Assembly (NCBI GenBank): GCA_964019055.1
Contig: OZ025207.1
Location: 12,431,590-12,495,589, forward strand
Length of the DNA: 64,000 nt
Direction: 5' to 3'
Origin: Anthopleura xanthogrammica
Lineage: Eukaryota; Cnidaria; Anthozoa; Actiniaria; Actiniidae
The first letter of the stretch is position 1. Each line of letters begins with the position of its first letter. Shown in pieces: positions 12,246 to 45,499 of the stretch. A model generated the notes under the pieces. The model did no database searches, had not been told where the DNA came from, and saw nothing but the letters and a program-made list of their open reading frames with translations. The translations under genes were made by a program, and so were the position numbers.

Positions 12246-12362
12246 AATGAGTAGGACCTATCGCGACCAATAATACTATTATTATGTAAATTATTTGTAT
12301 AAGACGTCAACAAACCGAACTTTTCGTATATTGTTACTCCATTTTTTCTTGTTTCTTGTGCT

Positions 12363-35013
<22,651 letters not shown>

Positions 35014-35181
35014 CTCCCTTACACCCACAAAACTCTGCAATATCGACTCACAAATTAGGGTTCTAACTTTCGGAAATATTCGTGGATTAATATGTTTTCT
35101 AGAGGACGAAAAAAGACTCTCTCAAAAACCTCTTGCGCGCGACCAGACGGAAATAAATATCAGTGAGTTTGAGAGCCCTAG

Positions 35182-35189
35182 TGACGTCA
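35182..35189. promoter_or_regulatory. CRE palindrome upstream of CMIP start
   Basis: tgacgtca, a full cAMP-response element, lies about 170 bp upstream of the CMIP ATG at 35013. The surroundings are locally GC-richer and hold no MITE. Known role: binding of CREB/ATF factors. That it drives this gene is inference. Confidence 0.4.
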
Positions 35190-35219
35190 AACTAGTGATG
35201 GACAGGCGCTCTGAAACCA

Positions 35220-37990
35220 ACTGATGCGTTCAATGGCGGTAAAAGAGGCCTTTAATTTCCAGGCTTTTTTTTTACTTTAATTTTTCTATACTTCGTTGTT
35301 AATTCCCTCTTATTCAAGCAACACTTTAAAAAAAACATGAAATAATGGTAGGATTAATTTTTGAAATATCTGTGATGCTTATAATATAATACTAGAGTTC
35401 ACGAATGACAGTTGTTGAATAAGGTTATCATGTTTTTTTTTAATCATTTGAACTACTCAACATCTGTATAAATATCATTTATTCATGTTTTTGATCGAGA
35501 CAAGTGTTTTTTTTTTCTTTCTAAAGCCCATCATCATCAACGGGAGGCAAGTTCCTCGTTTGAGCTAGAGACCAACTCGATTTTTATATATTTACTTTTT
35601 TTTTAATGCAAACAATTCAGGGATCGATAGTAAAAAAACCTGATGAATATTCGTACATTCGCCATCTGTTTTAGGGAATCCGCAATAGTCGAGAAAAAAA
35701 AAATTAACTATCAAATATTTCGATTGAAAAAAGTTTCTTAATGAAGAACGATCGATATTACTCAGTTTCTGAAATACGAAAATAAAATACGAATATCAAA
35801 ACTGATGCACTGTTCATAACCAAGTCTTTATTAGGTACTTCCCAATTTTAAAGTTTTAATTTACAAAAAAAACAAAATAATCTAAGAGACTCGCCCCTTG
35901 TGAAAATTTGAATAATAATCTCTCACAGTAAGACTTCTGCCCGTGTTTTAATTCAGCTAAAAAAGCACAGAATTCGGTCTCGAAAATACGAATAATTTAA
36001 TTCGAGAGTAAAATAAGGGGAAAATAAATAAATGAATAAATGAACGGTATAAAAAAAAACGTGAGAAAAAAAAACCTTTTTAATTTAAAAAATTGGGTAC
36101 AATAACTATTACATGGGGAAAAAAATGAAAGTGTGGCCCGCTCGCTCGCTTTAACAATAATTGCATGAATCGAATATGAATTTCGAGCCGAAAAAAATAA
36201 TCTATGTGCCCCGTAGGATTACGCGATTCTATCAGATCACGGAAAAATAGTCCATCTGCATCTCCGATCATCCAAACTTCACTTTGTTTTCCTTCCGATT
36301 GAGATAGCAATAAACGGGGCACGGGAGTGTAGTCCGTCGTTTTGATCTTTATATATATATACTTTAAGAGGAGGGCGTATTCAAAATAGTGTTGAAAACA
36401 CCGGAAATGTATTGCAAGATGAAATCGAAAAGGAGTGATATAAACTTTCATTTCTATCTTAGTGATTCTGGCGATCGATAAAACATGTATAATTCATAGT
36501 TTATCATTCATGGTAAATGATTTAATTTTTTCCCCAATCAACAGGGGTCCTTGCAACGTTTATTTATGGTTTGAAGTCGGCGCGTTGTACCGCGGCAGTG
36601 ACAAACGCGCGGGAAACGAAAAGCCAGGTGAAGTAGACTATAGTATATATTAAAAAAAACTGTGTTATGATTGGTTGAACTTTGATAGGTGAATGTGTTG
36701 GTGATAGAAAAGTAGGCACTCATTAAAAGCTGTTATTACGGATGCATGCAAATGAGATATTCTTTTGTTTTAAGAATCGTACAAGTGAGGCTATTGGGTC
36801 CATACGATCCTTGTCTTATTTGCATCTCATTTGCATGCATCCGTAATAACAGCTATTCAGGGCCGTAGCAAGCCTTGAAAAACTGAAAGGGAAACACTTG
36901 ATCACCCCCAAATAGAATATCTGATTCATGTCCAGATCTGGTAGGCACACCCCCACCACCCCCCCCCCCCCCTTCCCCTGTAGACTCTATGGCCCTGTAA
37001 TTCGATGTTGGCCGGCCACAGGACTAAGGCTTGGGCAAAATTTACTGAAAGAAGTTACGATTATTTTGTATCACTTTTCGAGCGTGTCTGTAATAAAACA
37101 ACTAGTTCTCGCTTGCGCACAGGAGCTACACCTTTTCAAACGTCATTGGGTATATCTGACTTCATATTGCCACCATATGTTGGATGACTAGATGTTACCC
37201 AACATGACGGCCAAAGACTCGAAGCTCACTCATACTGCACGCGGTCTTTTTGAGAATAGGACGATTGGGTGCGGCCTTGTAAAGGACTGTGGAAACCAGC
37301 GGCTTTGCATGCGGTCATTTTATCCTAACAAACAAATTAGACGCAGGAACAAGAGCCTTTGCAGAAAGTAATAGAAGGTAAAAGAAAAAAGGCCAATTAG
37401 GTATGGGATTCATTCATGAATGTCTGTGCGCATGCAGGATGAAAGCAAACATCGTTGATGATGAAAAAAGAAAACGCGCGGCACATGAAAATTTATAACC
37501 CAAACAAAACGTTAAAGAAATAAACAAGAGTTTCTTTTCGATGAAATGTTTTATCGCACGCTCTGGCCGTGTTAGGAATAATAAAAACACACAGTTGGTG
37601 TCGTGAATAATTTTATGTTCTTGCCCATACATTTATTATAATTGATTACATCTATACATAATAATCAGTTATTATATTCATATCACAAAGACGGTCCCTT
37701 CTGATTGAATGTCGACGAAGACTGGAAATTTATCTGGAAATTAAATTATAAGTAAAATCTAGGTAAATTGGGATATCTCAAGATTGTTGTGTGACAATAA
37801 AGCTTATTGTTGTTGTTGTTATTATCATTATTATTATTATTACTATTGACTAGCGGTCACTAGTTTGGACTATGTGTGTGTTGGATAGGCAGCACGTGAA
37901 GCGAACGACAATAATTCTGAAATAACAAGGGTTGCAACTGTACTAACGTTTCGGACTTTAGCCCTTCTTCCCAGCAAAAATAATTATCAT
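35220..37990. other. Intergenic DNA between CMIP and the metallopeptidase gene
   Basis: No supported gene. Contents: a palindromic MITE at 36733-36857; a repeat fragment around 36858-36990; and, at 37780-37850, acaataaagcttattg followed by (ttgtt)n and (att)n, the form of a LINE 3' end on the plus strand. Open frames at 36080-36451 (minus) and 37005-37187 (plus) match nothing I know. An AATAAA on the minus strand at 37990-37995 could end the metallopeptidase transcript. Confidence 0.5.
36733..36857. mobile_element. Palindromic MITE, 30-bp perfect ends
   Basis: agctgttattacggatgcat + gcaaatgagat at the left, and its exact inverse atctcatttgcatgcatccg + taataacagct at the right, enclose about 60 bp. 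The exact match suggests a recent insertion. Confidence 0.9.
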
Positions 37991-38219
37991 TTATTATTGT
38001 TAGTTATTATTATTCTTGATATTATTATTTTCATCATCATTTATCATCATCATCATCATCATCTGCATCATCGTTATCTTCATATCATCATCATGGCGAA
38101 GGTGGGTTGGGGGATGAAAGGAATAAACACCTACCTACGAGACACCATCAGTCAAGTACAACTTCCCAACCACCAGGTCAGCTTCCATGCCCAGCTTTGG
38201 AAGAGACAAGACAACTTCT

Positions 38220-38270
38220 CCTCTTCTCTTCTCTCCTCTCCTCTCCTCTCCTCTCCTCTCCTCTCCTCTA
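38220..38270. repeat. CTCTC microsatellite
   Basis: A run of (ctcct/ctctc)n downstream of the metallopeptidase stop codon. Confidence 0.85.
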
Positions 38271-38407
38271 CCCCTAGCCTCCATTCATCCACATTCACAC
38301 CCACAGCCATGACAATCCCGCCGAAGATAATGATATCAATCATAAACATTTGCTTAACAAAAAAACAAGAATATCTACCTTTTTTGACTTGAGGCTCGGA
38401 TATGATT

Positions 38408-41400
38408 TCAACAAACTTTGCAGCTCTTCTTGCAATTTTGCAACATATAGGCGGGGTTTCTTCGACATTCTCCTCGGTATGCCCATCCAGAGCACATTGC
38501 ATTGCGATCATTACAATTGGTATTCCCTGAAGAAAAAAAACCATATTAGCGAATTCTGATTGTAATTGATAGGCTATTTACAGCCTGTCTTTCCCTCCAG
38601 ACCCAATCGAGTAATTTTTCTTCTTTTTAGAGCAATTTTAATTTTTTTGATTTTAGAGCAATCGTAATTTTTTCTGCACGTATACTGACCACAAACCCTA
38701 CAGCTTTTCTTGCAGTTTGCTTTCATGTAAATAGGATTCATGGAGCATTGACCAGTGGACGCCCAGTATCTACAACTTCTGTGATTGTCGATGCAGTTCA
38801 CTAAGAAAAAGAAACGAGAATTGTGCGGTGTTTAATTGCTATTCATATAACTCTTGTATTATATCACTGTATCCCTTAGTATTCTTCTGTAGCTATATCT
38901 GTAGTTCTCTCTTGTATGTTAACATTTTTTTGATGTATGTAAAATTATGTGAATTAAAGTGTTTTAAAAATAATAATAAAAAAAAACTCTTGTATTATTC
39001 ATTTTTGAGCTACTATAGCGATGAACAAGGCGCAGAATTGCACCGGAATTAGCCTTTTCGCTTGTAGCATTGCGCGCAAATTTTTTTATCAAATTTCATT
39101 GTTTGCAATGTACGTTACTACTAGAAATGGAGTGATGAATTCAGCCAATGAAATGCGATGCATTAATGTATCATCGAATCGATACGATGTTTGATTCGTG
39201 TCTCTCCCAATTATGCAGCCGAAAACGTGCGGTAATACGAGCAACAAAATCGTGCAACTTGCCGCGCAAAATTCATGTTGCGTTGCAAGTTGCAAAGCGT
39301 ATGTTGCTCGTATTACCACCCCGCGCGCAATTTTTTTTTTCTTTGTTGCAAAGAGTAGAACTGCAACAAAGTCGCGAGATACAAAATGTTTGTTGTTGTT
39401 CGAGGTGGCAATATGACCAACATTCACTCTGCAACTTGCAACGCAACAATGTTGCACGACAAGCTGCATGATTTTTGTTGCTCGTATTGCCGCACCTTCC
39501 AAATTTTGGTGCCAAACAAGTTGTGCGCAACGGTTGCAAAGTCTATTTGAACTGGAACTTTTCGCTTCTTACTGACCCCACGTTTCGTCTGACTAAGTAA
39601 TGCATGATTGTAAGGTGCATTAGCGGTCAAGATCTCAAAATGTTACTTTGTTAAGAGTAAAATAAAAATCAAGATAAATACCTGGAGGAGGTGGTTGTGT
39701 TGTGGGAGGATTAGGTGGAGGTGTAGGAGGTCTTGGGGGCGTTGGGGGTATTGGTGGGCCAGTATCTGGTGGAGGAGTCTGTGGTGGTGGTGGTGTTGGC
39801 ATGCCAGTATCTGGTGGCGGAGTCTGTGGTGGTGGTGGTGTGGGAGGATTGGGTGGAGGAGTAGGGGGTCTTGGGGGCGTTGGGGGTATTGGTGGGCCTG
39901 TATCGGGTGGAGGAGTCTGTGGTGGTGGTGGTGTTGGCATGCCAGTATCTGGTGGAGGAGTCTGTGGTTTGGGTGGGGTGGGTATTCCTCCAACTGGTCT
40001 CTTGGTTCTAAAGTCCATCAGGATACCATTTCCATCTGTCGTTTTAAAGATCAGAAACACTATTTAGATATGTCACTGAGAAGAGAAATGCACACGGTTT
40101 GTTTTTATCATTGCTACCGCATTTGTTTTCCTTAAAAATATCTTACATCCTAAATATTCCCACCATCCATTGATTAGTCGCCCTGTCATCATCACCGTTA
40201 TCATCGCCATATCATCATCATCATCATATCATGACAATCATCATCATCATAACATCATCACCGACATCATCACTATCATCTAGCTTTATCATCGTCGTCA
40301 ACGTCAATCATGAGAACTTTACCAAACGCATCGTACTACAGAAACATAATAAACGGAAATTGATTTAACAGAATTTGACTTTGCTTACTTCGGTCACAGT
40401 TCATCTTGAAATGATAGCGATTTGCAGGAAGATTTCCAGCTGCAAGTATACCAAAGATCGAAGAATAAATAAAGAATAATAAAAGCAAAGCTGAGAAAAA
40501 CATCCTGTCATGCTCGTTAGAGCATCCCTCACTTGCTGACAAAACACTGTTGAAGCCACAAGAATTACATACATAATTTAGTGGTAAGAAGCGAAGTACG
40601 GGGAAAGTACATGGAAATTTATCTAGCCTTCGTAGCAGCTCAAGAGGGGGAAGAGGAAGCCTAAAATCTTGCGCAGTGCGTCTAACTTCATGGTCCATTC
40701 TCTATAGACTGTCTCAAGGTCGCTCTTTGAGTTCCATCGCTTCTACTCGTGTCGCTCCCCACTCACCCCTTGTCCTAAGCACATTTCTGCAACCAAGGCA
40801 ATTCCAGGCGCAAATGAATATACCCTGAACACCTCTTGTTTGATCAAAGTCAGGTTACGGCTAACTTACATATCCAATCGGAATTAAGCGTGGTAGGTTT
40901 TGAAGAGGGAGGAAAATCTGAGGAAAACCCTCGAATCAAGAGAGACCCAACAAAGTTTGCTTTTTCACATTTGATGCCAAGTCCAGGAATTGAACCCAAG
41001 ACCCCAGAGGTGAGACGCGAGTGAACTACTGCTAAGCGCGCCATCCTTTGATTGCAATGCATGGCTCAGTGAAAAACAGTATGAACATCTAAGTATAAGC
41101 TTTGGTAGAAACATAAATGGTACTAAGTCTTTACCTTTGGCTTCGCAGCGCTTGATCACCCTGTTTTGACACGGAAAGACCTCTTTCGCGAAATTATAAA
41201 GTGTTAGATCGTATGAGAGCAGTTCACGCCTTGTGTTAACGTGGTTGTGAATACCATTAGTGGGTATACTCTCGTCGTTCACGTCAAAGTAGCTTTGGGT
41301 TCCTTCAGCGAAGTACTCCCTGTCAGTGCTCATGGCATAGGTTCGCGCCCACTTGGCTCCAGTTCTTTTCAAGTAGTTGTACCGAGTGCGAAGACGACTG

Positions 41401-44400
41401 TCAAAGTTGGGAATGGCGCCCCTAGAGGCGATGGCTATTTCATGGATTCCATGAGTGAATTCATGGAGGAAGATGTCTTCGCGGGGATAGCGGTCGTTTC
41501 TTAAGTCGCACATGATGTTTTCCTCTCCACCTGAGGATGAAACGGAAATAGTCAGTGTACATGATGTCAATGAGCCGCAGATAGAAAATTTTGGGTTTGA
41601 TGGACGTCGGGAGGGGAGGGGGGAGGTTGGACGGACATCCAGTGAAACCTTCTCAATATACCAGGATATACGCCTATCAAGTATTATTATTATTGAATAT
41701 AGGCTGAGGGAGGATCCATGTGCACGAGAAGACACATGAATAAGGATACAACTGAAACAAACAATCTTATTCTCAAAAGAAATAACACCTGGTCTGAAAT
41801 GAGAACATATTTGCTTAAAGACGAGAGTTTCTACTGTATTTCGTTCGTTCAACCCTATACTACTTGATCAAGAGACACTAGAGCAGATTTCGTATGAGTA
41901 AGAAAAGTCACGGCGCACGGCACGGTTACAGCGCGGCACGGTTACAGCGCGGCACGGACACGGCACCGAATGTCGAATGTTTTCACACACGGCACGGCAC
42001 TGACACGCGATCCGTGCCGTTAGTTTTTCATAGTCATACGAAAACTGCTCGAAAACAAATGAGACTTACAAGTAGAGATAGGGTTTTGTATGGTGCCTCC
42101 CAGACCTCTTGCTCTCTGATTCCACCAAGAAGGTAACCAGGAATGCTCAGGTATTGACGTAACACCTTCACGAACACCAACAACACCAGCACGGCCTTTT
42201 CTTTGGTAGAGATATTGACGAATGTCTTTACGATCAGCCATTAGGAACACTACGATGTAGCAGGCACGTTTTAGAGAAGCGTCACTTGGTTGGCTAGAAC
42301 TGATGATGGGAATACCAAAGGCGTGGAGGTATTTCCTGTAGAAGGAGCTGAGTCGTAGTTCGGAGCGCACGTTGGCTGGGACAGGCCCAACTCGATCGCA
42401 TTCCCATGTGGTTGGCTGCGCTCCACGACGGTATGTAGGCGCACTTGCTGTAATGAAAACGAAAGAAACCGTGAAAGTTAAATGGTACTTTTTAGATGTA
42501 AAACGCAATGCAGCAAGGTGTTTTCTACTTTCGGAGTATAAAAAAATCGTAAGTTAAGATGTGTAACTGCTGTGCGTGCGCGTTGTTGTTAGAAAATACT
42601 TTAAAACAAGTTGAATATCGACGCATCAGCAATAACAGTAGACTGCGATACTTTTGAAAACGCTTTCTAAAGGGTACGTCTAAACATTGTTAGTAAAATT
42701 CTACTACTATACTATTGCAAATCCTGCATTCTGATTGGCTAACGTACTCACTATCTATCAGCCGATAGATAGTGGGTAGAGAAAGCCGGACTTGTTTTGA
42801 AAAAATGGCGGCTTTTCCTTCGCGCTTTTGTGAAGTTTAGTTTAGTTTAGTATAGTATAGTTTAGTTGAGATTTTTACTAAAACAATTAGAAGACTCACT
42901 CTCGATTTCTATCGGCTTTGATAGTTGACTCGGGGCCGGAGCCCCTCGTCAACTATCAGCCGATAGAAATCTCGAGTTCGTCTTCTAATTGTTAAGTAGA
43001 ACTCCAAGGTGAGGGGTGGGTGTGTTGGGGATAGACACTACTCTTCTATTCATCTATTTTCACTAGAGTATTATAGACACAGCACTGAGTGACCTACCAT
43101 AACGAAGCGTTGCTTTGGTGAGCCTTTTCAACTCCTCGAAGTTCTCCGGCGCTGAAAATGAACGAAAAGATATTGAAGAACTTTGAACTCAATTTATAAT
43201 ATAATAATACTTTTATTTGACACAGAATTCAGAAAGATTGAAACTTATTTACACTGAAGCTGTGTATAAAATAAATAATAATAAATATCTTAAGGAAATT
43301 AAATATATACAATAATAAGAATAAGAATTATTTGCTAAAATTGAAATCTATAAAAATACAAATAATAAAATCGAATATATACACTAATTAAAATGATTAA
43401 TATTAAATAAGTGAGACTAGCAAATGACAAAGGCTTGCGGCTTTATACATGAAAGAAGAAAGAGGACGAAGTCTCACCTCCAATCATCGGCACCACCACC
43501 AATCCCAAACATAATCAGGACTGGTGATAATGGAAGGGAATTCCGCACTGACTTAACATGTTTAACTTCAGGATTAAAATTATTAAAAAGAGAAGCAGCG
43601 GCGTAAGAAAAAGAACGAGAACCTGATTTCGAAGATATCTTAGACATATGTATGTATGTTAAAACGGATTCTAGTATTGTAGTCGTGAATATCGGAATTA
43701 CGTGAATATATCTTCCTTAGATAAGAAGGACAGAAACCATTTAAACAACGGTATACTTATGAAATATTAAATATTTCACCCAGCAAATTCGGAGGCATTT
43801 CTATATTCTCCCTCCCAAATTTTTTCAGTCTTTTCTCCTTCGCAAAAAAAAAAAAAAAAGAAAACTTTTATAAAATAGTATATTATTAATTTGGATAACA
43901 ATTATTTTCTCCATTGGCCCTTTTTATTCTGGTTCTCCCTTCTCCCTATATTTTTCCGTTACATTGTTTCTCCTTCCTCCCTGACCTTTTTAGCCATTTC
44001 TTCCTCCTCCTTGATCCCTACCTCTCTGTTCCAGCAACAGTGAAGCCTTAATTTTAATAGTACGGTAACTTTTTGACTCGATTTTGACTTCCTATTGTTA
44101 AGTCTTCTTCTACTCCTTCCCTTCTCTCTCCTCCCCAAGCTATATCTACCAGTATACATGACCTCAGCGATGACATAAGTAATCATGTAACTTTATACAT
44201 GTTTCAGCTACCCTGTGTTGCCGGAAGAGAGCCTGGCAAGGCTGTTGGCAAATGTTGTTCGTTTAAAATTTATTTATGCCAAACACTAGCTGTTTACTTC
44301 TCGACTTTTCTGTATGTATGCGACAAATTATATACGAGTATAGATTAACGGAGCCGTATGAGGAATTTCGAGGGGATTATATCGATTGATAGATTCATTG

Positions 44401-44725
44401 CACATTCTAAAAAGTATCATGACCCTTGCGCTTGGTACCATCATGTAATATCAGTCACACCAGTTACCCGTTCGCTATGATATACATCATTCCCGGCAGC
44501 ATAGCCTTTCATTGTGAGTCTGTACTCTCCTAAACTTTTCTGATTCGTAGCACTAAACACAAGATTTTCTGCTAGTCAGGAGCGCAATTAAAGAGATGTA
44601 TATTCGATATTTACAGAATGAATAACAAAGAACTTACGATTACCTTGTGGCGCTTTCTTCTGTTTCTTGTCTGCGTGGACTACAGCCAGTAATAGTAGGC
44701 ACAAAACAGCACAGAAAATCCTCAT
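38408..44725 (-). CDS. Secreted zinc metallopeptidase with Pro-rich linker and ShKT domain(s)
   Basis: Exons: 44644-44725, 43098-43151, 42070-42447, 41135-41530, 40389-40439, 39682-40035, then 38690-38800 plus 38408-38526 (514 residues), or read-through of 38574-38800 to a TAG (513 residues). Every intron is phase 1, with GT-AG ends. Domains: signal peptide (1-18, LLLLAVVHA); a globular region from exon 3; HEFTH at 194-198, followed by EYFAEGTQSYF near 243-253, whose glutamate could be the third zinc ligand as in gluzincins; a Pro/Thr linker (about 327-438); and six-cysteine ShKT module(s). The HExxH context lacks the longer metzincin/astacin motif, although ShKT is usually fused to astacins in cnidarians. 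The substrate is unknown. Expected to be secreted; digestion, matrix remodelling or venom are all possible. I cannot name the family. Confidence 0.85.
38863..38984 (+). mobile_element. Retroposed 3' fragment with poly(A) and target-site duplication
   Basis: A 122-bp insert ends in aataataataaaaaaaa and is flanked by perfect 14-bp direct repeats, aactcttgtattat (38849-38862 and 38985-38998). That is the signature of LINE-mediated retroposition. The insert has no open frame and is probably a severely 5'-truncated LINE. It lies in the intron upstream of the ShKT exon. Confidence 0.8.
39231..39500. mobile_element. MITE family B copy 4
   Basis: Starts gtgcggtaatacgagcaaca, ends with inverted tgttgctcgtattgccgcac. 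It holds aaatcgtgcaacttgccgcg and the ttgctcgtattaccacccc core. In an intron of the metallopeptidase gene. Confidence 0.8.
39682..40035 (-). repeat. Coding minisatellite (Pro-rich linker exon)
   Basis: Within this exon of the metallopeptidase the module PPPPQTPPPDTGMPTP followed by PPIPPTPPRPPTPPPNPP occurs twice, the second copy nearly identical at DNA level. The repeat unit keeps the reading frame. The linker probably separates the catalytic and ShKT domains; length variation between individuals would be expected. Confidence 0.85.
40205..40285. repeat. ATC microsatellite
   Basis: Imperfect (atc)n in an intron of the metallopeptidase gene. Confidence 0.8.
40815..41047 (-). mobile_element. 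tRNA-derived SINE
   Basis: Minus strand: A-box-like ggcgcgcttagcagtag, B box gggttcaattcct, body gattcgagggttttcctcag and tgtaagttagccgtaacctg, ending ctgactttgatcaaac. It matches the plus-strand copy at 45240-45495. It lies in the intron just downstream of the HEFTH exon. Confidence 0.75.
41700..41830. mobile_element. MITE family A copy 4 (half element)
   Basis: Retains gagaagacacatgaataagg, cttattctcaaaagaaataa and ctggtctgaaatgaga blocks of the right half; the left arm is missing. Confidence 0.55.
41880..42053. mobile_element. MITE family D copy 3 with GGCAC blocks
   Basis: Left end agagcagatttcgtatgagt, right end an inverted catagtcatacgaaaactgc. The interior repeats gcacggcacgg and ttacagcgcggcacgg. 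In an intron of the metallopeptidase gene. Confidence 0.65.
42880..42995. mobile_element. Palindromic element
   Basis: Arms aattagaagactcactctcg and cgagttcgtcttctaatt pair, as do atttctatcggctttgatag and ctatcagccgatagaaat, around a GC-rich core (ggggccggagcccc). A related cctgcattctgattggct block precedes it at 42722. Confidence 0.8.
43200..43748 (-). mobile_element. 5'-truncated non-LTR retrotransposon (LINE) 3' end
   Basis: Minus-strand translation gives CLNGFCPSYLRKIY and HDYNTRIRF, then in another frame SGSRSFSYAAASLFNNF: the order seen at the C terminus of CR1/L2/jockey-type reverse transcriptases. The frames are broken by a shift and stops. A 3' untranslated tail follows, ending aaataaaagtattattat. 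It lies between exons 1 and 2 of the metallopeptidase gene. Confidence 0.75.
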
Positions 44726-45200
44726 GCTGTCGAAGATAGCGATCTCTAAATCACTGAATTCCTTATGTACGCGGTCTTTAAGTAGGTATGTGTTTTGGAA
44801 GGCCTTGACAATAGATTAAATGACTGACCCAGAGCTCTCTTAAATAATCTTTTATGATAGGTGGGGCTAGTGAAATCGGACGTCATTCCCACACTGTGCT
44901 GATGGTCGCCTGCTGTGTTGAACATAGCGTTTCTTTCAACAAGATGAAGTGACAATTCATTGTCTTATAAAATAAACACCGCGAAAGCTTTTTCAACAAT
45001 TTAATGTGCAGCTTGAAAACATTAAAAGCGTTAATGTACTGGCAATTATTGTCCTTACAGCTGAGTAGACACAATTTTTCTGCTCCAATATAGTAGGGTA
45101 GCAAGGCCCAGAAACCGACATCATATTACGCCACCACAGGTTCGATCAAATTTCATCTTCGTACTTCCGGTCAAACCAGCTTCACGCAATTTTTTTATGC
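44598..45200 (-). repeat. Segmental duplicate, copy 1: exon 1 and promoter
   Basis: About 600 bp covering the metallopeptidase signal-peptide exon and its upstream flank. It recurs at 47416-47985 in the same orientation. Shared landmarks include gaataacaaagaacttacga, gtgctgatggtcgcc and cttccggtcaaaccagcttc. The two copies differ mainly by small deletions in copy 2. Confidence 0.9.
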
Positions 45201-45239
45201 TCTTCGGCGGCTTAGATCAAATTTCCTTTTTCCTCTATT

Positions 45240-45495
45240 CGGGGAATCAAGGGTTGCGTAGATGTAGTACACTCCGCCTCTCACCTCTGGGGTCTCAGCC
45301 TCGATTCCCATGCAGACTCGGCATCACATTAGAGTACATACTAAAGATTCTTAGGTCCCTCCCTTCATTCAAGGGTTTTTCTCCAGGTTCTCCGATTTTC
45401 CTTCCTCCACAAAACCTAACGAGCTAAATTTCAATTACATCTGTGAGTTATTAGCCTTGCCCTGACTTTGATCAGCCCAGAAGGTGTTTCATGGT
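45240..45495 (+). mobile_element. tRNA-derived SINE
   Basis: A-box-like gttgcgtagatgtag, degraded B box cagcctcgattccc, body attcaagggtttttctccag and cttcctccacaaaacctaac, ending ctgactttgatcagcccaga. Same family as 40815-41047 and 24527-24790. Confidence 0.75.
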
Positions 45496-45499
45496 AACG

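Noticed and set aside
36080..36451. 123-codon minus-strand frame
   Set aside because: Has an ATG and ordinary composition but no recognisable motif, and it lies in AT-rich intergenic DNA; kept only as a mention in the intergenic entry.
38152..38544. 130-codon minus-strand frame
   Set aside because: It overlaps the second ShKT exon in the wrong frame and continues into a CTCTC microsatellite; the ShKT frame is the credible one.
39695..40135. Trp/Gly-rich plus-strand frames
   Set aside because: Antisense of the proline-rich exon of the metallopeptidase; the sense exon has matching splice phases and the antisense does not.
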